Numbered from the stretch's first letter, positions 30,981-43,874 are shown. The stretch: 64,000 nucleotides of DNA from Pithys albifrons albifrons (GCF_047495875.1 NC_092465.1:5418160-5482159); one strand, 5' to 3'. Numbers and translations: made by a program. The notes: a model not told the origin generated them from the sequence alone.

Positions 30981-33382
30981 CTGACAGGTACATTGCAAAC
31001 TATTTTGTTGAAGAGTTCCCTCACACTTCTCTGAAGTATAAAATTGCTATTTTAAAATAAAGTCAACTCAGTATCATTTTACTTGGATCTGCTGTGCTGT
31101 TGCTGCCTGTGCCTGCTGCCCTCCTGCACTACAGCACTCTCAAACAGCTCCTCAAAAAGCAGCAGTTATAACTCTGATCCATTATGCAATTGACTCACTA
31201 AACTGACCTGCTAAACTCATGCAATCAAGTTTCACCAATTTTCCCAATTTTATATTTTTTGGAGCTTATTTTTGTTCAAAGCTATGAAGCTCTTTCCTCT
31301 GACAGTTGCAGGGCAGTGAGGGCTAATCCAAACCAATCTGCAAAATAAAAATGACCAATGATTATTTCAGCTTGGCTGACCTTCTCTTTCTTAGAGGCTT
31401 TGATTTTGAATTCTTGTCTATTATCTGACTCAAACAGCTTTGATGCAGTTGATCTCACAAGTGTTATTTTACAGACATTCCCTCTGGAAAGCTCAGGGAC
31501 TGCCAGTCATTTTTGCCTCACGAGGAGATGGTTCTGCAGGATCTCACAGCTGGAGGCTTCCCCAAGAGTCAGGGAATTACCTTATTTTGGATTCTGGCTC
31601 AAAAACTGAGGAAGAACCTGAGGACAAACTTTGCATCATATTCCTATCCAAATAAGTTTATGCTGAATATAAAATACTCTTCTGGTGAATGTGTGTGTTC
31701 TTGTGAATGTGTAAATCCTCTTCTCTTTCACCATCTAATACAGAATAGTAATGTGATAACTAATTAAGTAAATTGCAGAGTATTACTAATTTTTTAAAAC
31801 ATGATTGTGCTAAATCTTTGCTGGATGTGTTAAGTTGTAGAACCTCATTATCTGCACACAAATGTTAATTTGTTAAACAAATCCCACTGGCAATTCAGGG
31901 ATTATTCACTGTTGGCTTACTTACTGCTAAGCCTTTTGGCAAATTCCTATGTGAGTGTTATATAGCTGGAGATTGGAGCAGCTTTAATTAAAATTTATAA
32001 GTTTACGACAGTTGTATTGAACTACAATAATTGAACAAAGAAAATGTCATCAGTTAATTAAAAGTACACATCTGAGACGTGTAATTAAAAGTTTGGGCAT
32101 AATAATGAACACTTTCCAGTAAGCCAAATCAATGGGAATTTGGAAAAAAAAAATGTAAATCTTACCATAAAAATGCACTTTGTTTTTCCTTATAGTTTAA
32201 AGTTAAAATATTGAAGGAATAGTTTACTAAATGTCTCAAACAGATTGACTAGGTTAGCTAGTTCACAAAACTCAATAAATCCATTTTTATTATATTTACA
32301 GTACAAAGAGTGTGTCTAATCATATAGAATCATGATTTTTGTATCAAAATGAGTGAAAAAATATCTTTGTCCTAAACGAAAATTGATGAAATGTTCTCAA
32401 AAATCATTAAAAATTAGGTATAATTTTGTATTATATTTGATAAGCAAAACACGGTGATTTGGTGCAGACTGGAAAGAGGCGATGAAGAACCTGTTCCCTT
32501 TGCTACTGTCACATCAGCCCCAGGAGTCTCCAAGGGAAGGGCTAAGGGTGATGTTTCCCTGCTTGCTGAGGCTGGTCCCAGGCTCCCAACCACCAGCCTT
32601 TGAGAGTCCTCTAACTTACTTGGAAATTATTCTTTCTCCCTTTCTTTTCCACAACACAGAGAGACACTATATCTGTTGGGATAGATCCCAATCAGCTCAC
32701 CTACTAATTATGTTCAATAATACAGCTTCTTTCCACTATTATTGTCTCAGTAAAGCTAATTATGGTTCATCAGCCACACAGAAATGAATTACTTTATTCC
32801 CACAGACTTCTGTTAACTCCAAAAGACAAGATATTGCTTACAGAAAGCTCATGTAGTGCCACCTGGTTTTCTTTAATAGTGACAGCAAGAAATATGGAAA
32901 TTAAATGTTCATATTCACTCATAACAACCTAAAACTACACATTGCTGGTAGTGAATTTACCATTGAATGGAAGATACAAATCAGATAGGGTTTGATGCAG
33001 ACATTCATCTGGATGATCTCATTTTCCAGAACTTGCAGAAAGCTACAGAAATAGTGCTATTACCTAGTTTTTAATTATTTTTTTAATTGCAAAAACACCT
33101 TAGTATTTCCCTGTTTGGGCAATAGCATGAAGGAAAGTTGATCTCTTTAAATTCTGATCCTTGTAAAACAAATGTAAATATGTCTTTAAGATATATGATT
33201 GGATTACCAAAAGAAATCACCTAGATATTACAGAGACAGTGTGCCAACACATTTATTAGCAATTTTTGAAGAGCCATTATATAGGCAATAACTATTATAT
33301 AGCAAATTAAACTGATAAATGAGGAGTAACTACAGCCTCTGTAGTCGAAGCCTAAATGAACATTGTAGCATTTAGATACCTA

Positions 33383-33510
33383 AGGGTTGGGCTTGGGTTT
33401 TGTGGTGGTTTTTTGTTTGTTTTGTTTTTGTGGGATTGCTTGTTTTTGTTTTGTTGTGGGGTTATTTTGTTGTTGTATGTTGGTTGGTTGGGTTTGGGGG
33501 GTTGAGTTGT
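33383..33510 (+). repeat. G/T-rich strand-asymmetric tract
   Basis: About 125 bases with only two C residues up to about 33505. T-runs alternate with GGG runs, for example at 33384-33387, 33395-33397, 33458-33461 and 33495-33500. It is the opposite-strand counterpart of the A/C-rich tracts elsewhere in the window. Confidence 0.85.
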
Positions 33511-33730
33511 AAAATTTTATTTTTTTAAGAAGGAGGAAAACTGTTTTTATGTCAAAAATTTCAGATATCTTTTTACATTCTACTGCCAAAGATAACTTCA
33601 TATGTCTTAGGGCCACCATAAAATATTTTCCTTTAGTTTGCTAAATTCTGTTCTGAATTTGAAGCAGTTTAGCATTCCATGAACCACTCCCCTTATTATT
33701 ACTTTTCTACATGCTAATGTGTTGTGAACA

Positions 33731-34090
33731 TTATCACTCTCTGCAACTACTCTTATCACTCTTTACAACTACCTGAAAGGATGTTGTAGCCAGGGGATGA
33801 TTGGTCTCTTCTCTCAGGCAACCAACAGCAGGACAAGAGGGCACGGGCTTAAGGTCTGCCAGGGGAGGTTTAGGTTGGACATCAGGAAGAAGTTCTTACA
33901 GAGAGAGTGGTCAGGCATTGGAATGGGCTGCCCAGAGAGGTGGTGGATTCTCTGACTCTGGAGGTTTTTAAGGTGAGGCTGGATGTGGCACTGAGTGCCA
34001 TGATCTACCAATCAAAGTGGAGTTGGATTAAGGGTTGGACTTGATAATCTCAGAGGTCTCTTCCAACCCAACTGATTCTATGATTCTATG
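33731..34090 (+). mobile_element. CR1 LINE 3' fragment, sense
   Basis: Sense CR1: ACTACCTGAAAGGATGTTGT, AGGACAAGAGGGCACGGG, GGTTGGACTTGATAATCTC, ending in the terminal direct repeat GATTCTATGATTCTATG. The 5' junction carries an imperfect duplication of TTATCACTCT..CAACTAC. It belongs to the same subfamily as the copy at 37801-38216. Confidence 0.93.
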
Positions 34091-35928
34091 GTTTCTGTGG
34101 TGCTGAGGGTCAAGAATTAGGAGGGAGTTTTAATTCTGTGTCTGTAGATTTCTGTCCTGAGACTTCATGACCAGTGGAGATGCTGAAGCTCTCTGTGCAG
34201 GAGCTCCTCTTGGAATTGTTGTCACTGGGCTGTGTGACATCTTGGTTAACATGAGTGTTGCTTTACAAACACAGCTCTATATTCTGCTTCTATGACACAA
34301 AACCTTATGGCATTGTTTGTCGTTGTTTAATACTGCACTTTTGTTAAACTGCTCCTGGAACCATTTTGTATCAGAAATAATTAATGAGAATAAGGCAGAT
34401 GGAAATGTCAGTATTAGTATTATTTTAGATGTCAACACTCTGTGTATAAATAGGCAATGAACTATTAACATTACTGGAAGTCATGTTAAATTGAGTGACA
34501 AAAATGGGGTCTAGGCTATACTGTATTAAATTTTCATAAACTGTCAGCAGTTTGGCATATTTATAAGTCTACATTAGCAAAGAATAGAATAATCTTTTCT
34601 ACAAACTAGAAAAATATCATTGTCCCATCATTTTAACAAATAGAGGAGTATGAATAATAAAAACTGATTTCAGACCTCCAGATCTATGTTCTATTACTAT
34701 TTTATTTTATCTTTTTTTATTGAAACAATGATTCAGATGAAGGATTATGTGAAATGCCCTGGCCTGGGGGCAGAAATTTAAATACAAGTGTATACATGGG
34801 GAAAAACAAGAAGAATCTGTGCCAACATCTGAGTTCAACATCTTTGATTTGATGTTTAGATCACAGGGGACAGATATGAATAACCAGGCTGATGCATATT
34901 AAACTAGTTGGAGCTATTTTTAGGTCATTGGTTTTGTTCCTGCTGTACTCATTAGAGGAAGAGACTAACTGATCTCATGGCCTTTAAGATGATTTGCAAA
35001 ACACTTTAAATTAGCAGAGCTTAAAATAGAAAGTGTAGAAAAGAATTACGTGAAGTGTGTCATGTAAGAAGGGTAAGAAGTGCAGGAAAAGGAATAAATA
35101 AATTATACTGCATGAATCAGAGAGACTAGAAAAAATTAGGGTGCTTCACTAGCTTTGAAAAATTCTCTCATGAATATGATGTTAAATGATTGCATGGAAT
35201 TAAAACAAAGGCAGACCAGAAGAAAGTTTGTTTTGTGCAGTTTGTGGAATATTCATTTTAATCTTGTTTGCTTCAACAACCCAAAAAACTAAATGGAGAT
35301 GAAAGAACAAGGATGTTGTTGCAGGGTTGCACATTCCAGAGTTTTGGATGCAGCTGTGGTGAACATCAGGAAGCACATGGGAAAGTATTTGTGGATACCA
35401 GACATAGTGTTTAACTTACCAAGTGATTAATGAGACAAAAACCAGCCAGGAAGGGACCTATTCATAATGCAGCATTTCTTTAAATCAGGCAGCAGTGAGG
35501 AGCTCTTGTTACATCAGCGTGCAAATCGGAGAAAATTATTACGGAGAAGTAACGCTTAAAGTTATTTCATTTGACTCCTCTGGATTTTGGCCCTTCTGTG
35601 CATCAGGCCCAAGCCAAGCATGGCTTCTCCTGTGTGCTCACCAAGCCACCCCACCATAAATTTGGGACTGTTTGTGTGTAGGAAGCTTGCTCCTCTCTTA
35701 TGGCATGGAGAGAAGTTTTTCAAATGTAAATCCAAGGATAACTGGGGTCTCTCATCTCTAACATATTCCCTGACTTTCTCTGATCTCTTTTAGATTCTAC
35801 AGTCACATTATTCTGATTGGGCTGTCAATAATAAAATCTGATAGGTTATTGTTCCTGTTTATGCCTGTAATTCCAGTCCAAAGGATTCTGCATCACACAG
35901 TGCAGTACATTATGTAGTCACCTTGATG

Positions 35929-36215
35929 ATCATAGAACCATAGAATGGTTTGGGTTGGAAGGCACCATAAAGATCACCTCGTTCCAACCTCCTGCTGTGT
36001 CCAATGACACCTTCCACTAGACCAGTTGCCAGATCTCCATCCAGCCTGGTCCTGGACACTGTCAGGTGTGGGAAATTCACAAATTCTGAGAGCATCCTGT
36101 GCCAGTTCTTCATAGTGAAGAATGTTTTTCAAATATCTAATGTAAACCTATTGTCAGTTTAAATCTGTTCCCCCTTGTCCTGTCACTACATGCTGTTGTA
36201 GATAATCTGACTGAG
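35929..36215 (-). mobile_element. CR1 LINE 3' fragment, antisense
   Basis: Starts ATCATAGAACCATAGAATGG and reads through TTGGGTTGGAAGGCACC and TCCAGCCTGGTCCTGGACAC to CCCCCTTGTCCTGTCACTAC. A different subfamily from the neighbouring sense copies. Confidence 0.9.
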
Positions 36216-37800
36216 TTTTGCTCTTCTAACATGTCATCCTATTCTGTCACCAGTAAAGACTGTATATCAAAGAAATGTGTATTACTTCTGCAACAGCCCA
36301 TTAGTTGCCTTCATTTTCCAAATTTGCTATAGCCAGTGATATGATACTGATTTTTCCATTCAAGACTCAGGTTGGGTTCTCCATCTTAATTCTTTGACTT
36401 TTGCCACTTATGTATAAAGCACATGTGTTACTGGTTTGGTTTTCCACAGTCTAATTGCTGTGCTTTCCTCATGTTCTGCCTGATGGTAGTGATCATTTCA
36501 CTGTCACTGGCCTACACATGATCCTTTACTCAGGGATGTGCTGTATCCCCAACTTCAGTCAAAGGGATGAGTCTCTACCTGTCAGATATCCCTTCCTCTG
36601 CAGTCACCCTGGTAAGCTCTGTATGTTTGCCAACAGGTTGGGTTCTTGATAATTCAAATAAAGACCATCCTGTCTGCACCTTTATTTCAGACGTGTCCTC
36701 GGGTCATAATTAATCTTCATCTCTTTGCTTCTTGGGAAAACAGGGAAAATAAAAGTATTAAACTTGATCTGTTGTCCCTAAATTTAAGAAAACCCTTAAG
36801 GCTGAATGAAAGCAAAGAGAAGGAATGTCTTGTAAGAGATAGTCAAGAATGAGAATAGATTATTAGGAATTGAGAAGGGTGAGTTAGACACATCAGGTCA
36901 TTTACTTGAAGATTACAAATGAGATACAAAAGCGAAGTCGAGACAGAAAAACATTAGTGGGATCTTAGAAGTTTGTTTTAAAGAAGATAAGCCTTAAGAA
37001 AATAAGTCAGGGAAAAGTGGAAGGTTTAATAAAACAGTGGAATTGTAATAAAGCTATAAATCCTTTAGACATGAGATTTAGATAAGGAAAAAAATGGGAA
37101 AATTACAATAGAGAATAATCATAGGAAGAAAATGCATTGGATATTAAACACTATTTTAAAACCCTTTGTAAAGAATCTGCAGACTGGGAGTACATAGTGT
37201 GCAAGTGTTCATCCCAAAGTATTCTCTGCTTTTCAGACATTGAGTATTGATGTTACAGGCATCTTTGGTCTGCTGCCAGACAGCAACTTTTATGTAACAG
37301 TATTCATTATCTGAGAGGGGCGAGCTAACAAAACAGGCACAGATACTCATGTTCTAGTAAAAATTGTAGCTATCAGTGCATTAGTAAATATTTGTATATT
37401 CGTGTCATTATATATAAAGGTTTGTAGATTTGAGAATAATGGAGTGCATTCTGAAGAGTTGATTATACAGACATTTATCCTGTGCAATTGCAGGGACCCA
37501 GCATGGCAGGATGATTTGAAGAGTGTAGTCAGATCTTAAAGCCCTACTTTAAACCATCTTTTAAAATAATTTCAATTATTTTAAAATAACTTCATTTTTT
37601 CCTCATAAAACTGTCAATGACAATACAAGTTTACAAGTGTAAGCATGCATAGATACAGGTTTTGAGGTGTCCATATCTGTCCATATCTGTTCCAGTGCTG
37701 ACTATTTTTATTAAAATTCTCCATTCAAGCAGCATTTGCAAGCCACGTTCTGTCAGTGTCTGGAGAAACATAGTTGGGCTAGACCTTTAAAACGTGCTAC

Positions 37801-38216
37801 TTGAGCACAAGTCCTGAGGAAAGGCTGAGGGACCTGGGGTTGTTTAGCCTGGAGAAGAGGAGGCTCAGGGGAGACCTTATCACTCTCTAAAACTACCTGA
37901 AAGGATGTTGTAGGCAGATGGGGATTGGTCTCTTCTCTCAGGCAACCAATAGTAGGACAAGAGGGCACGGGCTTAAGTTCTGCCAGGGGAGGTTTAGGTT
38001 GGATATCAGGAAGAATTTCTTTATACAGAGAATGTTCCGGAATTGGAATGGCCTGCCCAGGGAGGTGGTGGATTCTCCAGCCCCGGAGGTTTTAAGGTGA
38101 GACTGAACGTGACACTGAGTGCCATGATCTGGTAATCAAAGTGAGGTTGGACTGAGGGTTGGACTTGATGATCTCAGAGGTCTCTTCCAACCCAACTGAT
38201 TCTATGATTCTGTGAT
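37801..38216 (+). mobile_element. CR1 LINE 3' fragment, sense, ending 92 bp before exon 15
   Basis: Sense CR1 from GAGCACAAGTCCTGAGGAAA through TTTAGCCTGGAGAAGAGG to the terminus GATTCTATGATTCTGTGAT. It is close in sequence to the copy at 33731-34090. Exon 15 begins at 38309, so its branch point and pyrimidine tract must lie in the 92 bases between. Confidence 0.94.
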
Positions 38217-38308
38217 ACTGTTATGATAAGTCTATCTTTAAAGTGCTGATTATTGCTTTAATTTTTATTTATCTTTATCATAAAATAGTTGTCTTTGCTT
38301 TTGACCAG

Positions 38309-38470
38309 GTCGGCCGACCTGCAACTGTGCTCTGGGTTTCACGGGGCCCAACTGCAACCAGACGGTGTGCGAGCGCTTCTGCCAGCACGGAGGGACCTGC
38401 AGCGTCACCACCGGCAACCAGCCCTTCTGCGCTTGCCCTCCCGAGTACACAGGGGACAGGTGTCAGTACT
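38309..38470 (+). CDS. LRP1B: LRP1B exon 15: EGF-like repeats, GC-rich exon
   Basis: The 162-nt exon completes one EGF module ([15 protein letters not shown]) and encodes another ([13 protein letters not shown] to TGDRC), ending QY plus one base. An NQT sequon is present. The acceptor ACCAG ends at 38308 after a T-rich tract, and the donor is GTAAGT at 38471. Base composition is odd: 105 of 162 bases are G or C, with about 11 CpG, while neighbouring exons and introns are AT-rich. The protein nevertheless follows LRP1B well, so this is a change of composition, not a foreign exon. Confidence 0.95.
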
Positions 38471-41400
38471 GTAAGTCATCCCCACAAACTGTTCAGTCTG
38501 CATTTGTAATAAAAGTTCTACAGAATGGAAGTTTAAAACCTGCTCGGATGATTTTTTTTTTTAACGGGTTTTTAAACTTGGCCCCAAATTATTTTCCCTG
38601 CTGAGGGAATGTAATCAGATGTATCCAGGTAATCTTTGAATATATTTCTGCAATATCCTTCTACATGGCTTGGTGAAGAAAGAGCTTTTGGAGGAATTAT
38701 TTATTTATTAATTTCATGAATGAATCTATAGAGTGGAGGTGTACAAGACAGATGACTTTGCCAGTAGACATGAGACAATTGTATTACCATGTTCTATTCC
38801 AACTTTTCATATTTGTCATGTTATGCTGGTGCAATACCTAAACATAATGAATTGACACAGCTGGTTAAAGAGCTTTCTGGTGTCCTTTATCTTTGCAGAC
38901 CAAAACACATTTGTCAGACTGCTCCTATACCTTTCTTTGTCTTTTATTTCTAAAGCCAGTCAGTAGTATATTGACAATGGCTTTGAGTGTCACACTGCAA
39001 TATTCCTTCATCTTAACTCAGTCCAAGATCACCTTGAGTATGGTTTCTGCCCCACCCTGTAATTGAAATTCTAAAATATTTCTAAATATTACACTTGTTT
39101 AATTCTCAGGGCTTAGATTCTATCCTTTGCATCATGAGTTCTCTTCAATTTTTCATTCCAGAACCATCAGTCTCTTCTCATTGAGTTACTGTTTTCCAAA
39201 GATTTCCATGCCTTTGGAAAGGCTCTTCTCATTTTATACAATTTTCTTTAATTTTTCACTTCTTTTATGGAGCAAGGGGAGGGAAGATTTTCAGTCAATA
39301 GGGATTTTGCTCTTGTTCCATTTATATTTCTTTTCTCCCCATGCTCTCTTTGTTTCAACATCATCTCTTTTCAGTAACTCAAGACATTTGAACATAATCT
39401 TGAATTTCTTCTTTTGGTCACTCATTTCAATACTACAGTTTGCCTTCCCCCTGTCTCTTGTACATAATGCCTCACAAGCAACCCTAAGCTAAAATAGATA
39501 ATTTTTCTGAGATCAGAATGATGTGTTGTAGTCATCTCCTTTTTATCTATTCTTGCTTTGCTTTGACTGTAACATCCTAAAGAGAGGACTGTCATAGCCT
39601 TGTTAGACTGTCATAGTGCTTGTCATAGAACATTAAATGTGAAAGCCATCATCTCTTTTGTACAGTCAGTGAATTTGCTGAAGAAGGTTCAATTTAAACA
39701 AAAGGGAAAGCAAATTAGCTGTTTTAAAAGTCTGGTTTAGAATTACCAAGAAAACACAAAAAGCATTTTAAAAGCTCTGTCAAACAAGGAAAGGGTTAGT
39801 TTGTATCTTAAGTAGGATTTGTACTGAAGTAAACTGAATATATTTCCAGTTGGGAGACTGTGAAATAAATGGAAACCTTTGAATGGAAAACTAGGAGCAA
39901 TTGTGAATCTCTCCCCCTTGGTATTAAACGAACTGCGTGGATCCACAAATAACTATCTGCAAACACAACTGGGTATTTAAAAATACTATAGCACATAAAT
40001 CATGCACAGACAGAGACACAGATTAAGAAAAAATATTTACTTGAGGCTTAACCAAAACCAAACAAATTGTTTCTGGTTGAATGCTTCTGCAAACATCTTT
40101 TTTTTTTTTAAATAATTTAAATGTAAATTTATGGGTACTTTTTAAGCAGTGCTTATTATCAGATTTGGATTGTCTGCTGACACTTTGGGAAAATGACACA
40201 ATACAGACATTGAACATATTATAAAATACAAAATAAAATTAAGCTTTTGTTTGTTTAAAACTTAATGCTATTAGGAAAATAAAGTCTTACAATCTTTTAG
40301 AGTATTTTTGGTGGCCAATAACAGTTTTGTGAAACTGTACAGCTCTACAGTTACTAGTGTGTGTATAAAGTCACAGCTATTCTTTTTTTTTGCTCTATTC
40401 ACACATATGAATGATTTTTTTGCTTTATTAATCACAACCACTTTATATGCATGTTGGGATACATTAATGTAGCATTATTGCAAAGATTGGTTGCCTCCAA
40501 GATATCTTTCTCAGTCTTTGCTGTGATTGAAACTAGTTCATATGCAAAGGATGATACATGAATGTGCACAGGTATTTTCCTCCTGCTCCAAAGCTGAAAA
40601 TATTATTAGCATTTTTTATGGCAGGGGGAAAACATTTGCTTACAGTATTTCCAGCTTGCAAAGATGTTATTTTCCTCATAGTTATCGTCTCCAATTACCC
40701 AGTGCAGAGTTTCTCTTGTGATTAGTTCACATAAGGGCTAATAACCAAAATGTGTGCTCTGTGTCAAGACACTGGAACTGTTGAAATAAATTTAAGTGAA
40801 TGAATTTACATAGAATTCTACTAACATTGTGCATGTTATTAAATATGCATTAAATTGATGCATTTGGATATAACACCCTATTTTAAATATTAGAAATAAG
40901 ACATGCAGAGAAGTTAAAGTTCATTTCTTGTATCATTTAAGGCCCAAACAACCTAAAAAAGTAGAGGAGGTTTTCATGCACTTACAACCATTCAAAGTGG
41001 ATATAGTGATCTTGCAAATTGTGACTTTCCCAAAACTGAAATTCCTTTCTTTAGGAATAAAAAAAAAAATTATGTCATTTCAGCCCAAGTGTACCATAAA
41101 TAATTCAGATACAGCAGAAAATGAAAGATGTTTGTGACTACAATCAATATTACAACCAATAATTGTTTTAGAGTGTGACCTCTCATAAAATGACTCTCGA
41201 TTTTGGCTTTCAAACTGTGGTAGCTTTTGTTCCAAAAACAGCCCCCCTGCTGCAAATTGCCATTCTACACTTGGATTTGGGAAACAAGGAACAACTTCGT
41301 TTAGTGTCTTTTAAGCCTCTCTGGTTGCTGGGCAGTGATTCCTTAAGCAGATGGGCCAACAGCCTGTGTAGGGAGGTGGAATTTCACAACAGAGGTAACT

Positions 41401-41530
41401 TCTCCACCAGTCATGCTCTGTCCTTTAGCAGAACTCTTCCAGCCATACATACTCTTTGGAGAGGGGGAAAACTTAGCACAGAGCACCATAAGCACAGTGT
41501 GTTTCTGCCTTTGAGATACCCTCACATAGT

Positions 41531-41697
41531 GCCCAAAGAAGCTGTGGTTGCCCCATCCCTGGAAGTGCTCAGAGTCAGCCTGAGTGGGGAATGGAGCAGC
41601 CTGGTCTAGTGGAAGGTGTCTGCCCATGGCAGGAGGGTTGGAGCTGGATCATCTCTAAGGTACCTTCCAACCTAAACCATTCTGTGATTCTCTGATC
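41531..41697 (+). mobile_element. CR1 LINE 3' end, sense
   Basis: Contains CCCATCCCTGGAAGTGCTC, GGTTGGAGCTGGATCATCTC and CCTTCCAACCTAAACCATTC, ending in TCTGTGATTCTCTGAT. About 165 bp, 5'-truncated. It pairs with the antisense copy 128 bp downstream. Confidence 0.9.
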
Positions 41698-41825
41698 ATC
41701 CATTCTGAATATATACAGTAAAAGATGTTTCAGTAGTCTCTAATTTAATGCTTAAAATGTGCCCCTGGTCAAATGGCAGCTGGAGAGTTTAGAATTCCAT
41801 ACTCAGGGCTGAGGTTGCTGTTTCA

Positions 41826-41996
41826 CAGAATCAGAATCATAGAATGGCCTGGTTGTGAAGGGACCTTAAAGACTATGCAGTTCCAACTCCTCTGCCATGG
41901 GCAGGGACACCTGCTTTGAGCTCCATCCAACTTGGCCTTGGACACTTCCAGGGATGGGGCAGCCACAGCTTCTCTGGGCAACCTGTACCAGGGCCA
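41826..41996 (-). mobile_element. CR1 LINE 3' end, antisense
   Basis: Starts AGAATCAGAATCATAGAATG and contains CTTGGACACTTCCAGGGATG and GCTTCTCTGGGCAACCTGTA. It is the inverted partner of the copy at 41531-41697. Confidence 0.9.
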
Positions 41997-42312
41997 AGGT
42001 TTCATTCTCTACTGAAAAGCTTGATAATGTCCTACTTTTGCTGCTGCTGCCTCACTCTTAGCCACCTATTGAGCGTCAAAGGACTTGGCTAGTTTTGTTT
42101 TGTCAGAAAGGTAATATTTTATTAATATGGACCAGGTTAACTCTAAGCTAATACAGATGCTTAGTCCAGAGTTGATAAATATCAATTATTTTGTTTGTCC
42201 ATCACTACCACCAGAAGCTCAACGAAATATGTTAACTACGCAGTGGAGAAAGTATTGGAAACAGAAACAGGGATTTTGAATGATTTGGCCCCACCAAGGA
42301 GCTTAAATGATG

Positions 42313-42368
42313 ATTAAAAAACCCAAAACCAAAACAACAAACCCCCCACAAAATAACAAATCACAAAA
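42313..42368 (+). repeat. A/C-rich low-complexity tract
   Basis: A-runs interrupted by C-runs, including a CCCCCC run, with no G between about 42313 and 42368. Same style as 14437-14512 and 58170-58245. Confidence 0.8.
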
Positions 42369-43119
42369 TGAAAAGAAGTCACTACCACATAGATAAAAAT
42401 AAAACAATGTGAAGATATCAGTATTTTGTAGCTCTGGAAGTTTCTTCAGTTAGGCCTTTTTTTTTTTTTAATAAGGGCATGGAAAATGAGACAGTTAGTG
42501 GTGTTTCTGAAGAGTTAAAGAATTCATTGCTTGAAATCTCAGTCCTGCTGGCATTTAAGCAGTTAAATAATATAATGGGGTCTTGCATAGTCTATAAAGA
42601 TGAGCATGTATGTAATATTTTGTGGAACTTAAGGATTATGTCTTTATACATTATTATTATTATTAGAACATTATGAACTTTTAATATGTGCATAAATGAA
42701 AATAAAACTTAATTATTTCAAAATATCGTTTCAATTTCAGTTTAGCATAATGCTGTTAATGGTAATGTGAATGTATCAGAAGGTTTTTATTCAGCCAACA
42801 TCCCATTAAATACATTAAAATTGCTCAGCTTTTCTCATCAGTAGTCGTTCTATTATGTGGGGTGGTGCCACAGACAACTAGAAGGAAAAAACCTCTCTTA
42901 TGAGTTTATCCTTCTATTTCACTTCTTCAGACTACATTGTTAATATATCATATATCTGTTTATGGAGCATTCTTGGTTCTTGTAGTTGCCACTGAGTCTC
43001 CAGTTTTAGTTATCACTTTGGTTTTATTACAGTACCTTTTAAAACATAAAAGTAATAGATTATTTTTTCCATAATCATCCTTAATGTCTTCTAATAATTA
43101 GCTTTCTTGTTACTTTCAG

Positions 43120-43294
43120 ATGTTTGCCACCATTACTGTGTGAATTCTGAATCCTGTACCATTTCTGATGATGGAAGTGTCGAATGTGTCTGTCCAGTGC
43201 GGTTTGAAGGTCCAAAATGTGAAGTGGACAAATGCATCAGGTGCCATGGGGGACACTGCATAATAAATAAGGACAGTAATGACATAGTATGCAA
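43120..43294 (+). CDS. LRP1B: LRP1B exon 16: EGF-like repeats
   Basis: The 175-nt exon encodes one EGF module (VCHHYC to GPKC) and the larger part of the next ([11 protein letters not shown] to DIVC). The acceptor TTTCAG ends at 43119. The donor is AA|GTAAGT, so the exon ends with two bases of an asparagine codon. This phase 2 boundary recurs at the next three junctions. Confidence 0.95.
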
Positions 43295-43874
43295 GTAAGT
43301 GCCTGTAGGGGAGTGATTGTGTTCAAAATCATATTTAATAGCAATTAGAATGAACTGTCCCTTAAATCTCCTACACAGTCCCTGAACTGGTCACATCAGA
43401 TCAGTTCCTTTGTGTGGTTCCTGTTCGTGCAAAACCCACTAGCTTTTTAAACCATCTTTTGAAGCACTCTTCACTGGGGGAAGCATAACAGCAGGACAAA
43501 AAAATGGGTTTTCATTTAAAAAAAATAAAATTACTCAAATTAACAGTCAAGTTTTACCGTCCTGTAAAAATTGGTTCATCCTGCATTATCTGTGACAGTG
43601 GTAGAGACATACTGCGTACTATTGGAGGCATACAGTCACCTGTGCTGCTCTATTGCTGAGGGATTATTTTGTATAATAATAGTTTATTTTCATAAAGGGA
43701 AAGATTAAAGATATTTTGTGTAATAAACTCTCTGCCTGTGCTACCTTTTCAAAGTGGAACCCAAAAATTCTTGGAGTTGGTAGGTCTTATACACGTCTCG
43801 AAATAAGCACTTTAATTCAGATTTACTGAATACTGATTGGTTTTGTATTAATTTATTTTTTCTAATCATGACAG
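43295..43874 (+). other. Intron 16 (580 bp)
   Basis: GT-AG intron, phase 2, with no other feature seen. Part of the - strand frame at 43741-44049 falls here and is a shadow. Confidence 0.9.

Larger units (their letters stand above)
38471..43119 (+). other. Intron 15 (4649 bp)
   Basis: GT-AG intron with a tail-to-tail CR1 pair (41531-41697 +, 41826-41996 -), an A/C-rich tract at 42313-42368 and a short ATT microsatellite near 42648-42664. The frames at 39127-39492 and 41175-41609 are not supported as genes. Confidence 0.87.

Noticed and set aside
37669..37695. Short tandem duplication of a TGTCCATATC unit
   Set aside because: Only two copies; could be slippage or a target-site trace, but nothing else supports it.
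39127..39492. 121-codon + strand frame rich in F, L and S
   Set aside because: T-rich intron sequence translated in one frame; no domain, no splice context and no recognisable family. Chance is the simplest explanation.
41175..41609. 144-codon + strand frame, the longest in the window
   Set aside because: Its last part is CR1 3' end sequence and the rest shows no domain. It lies inside intron 15.
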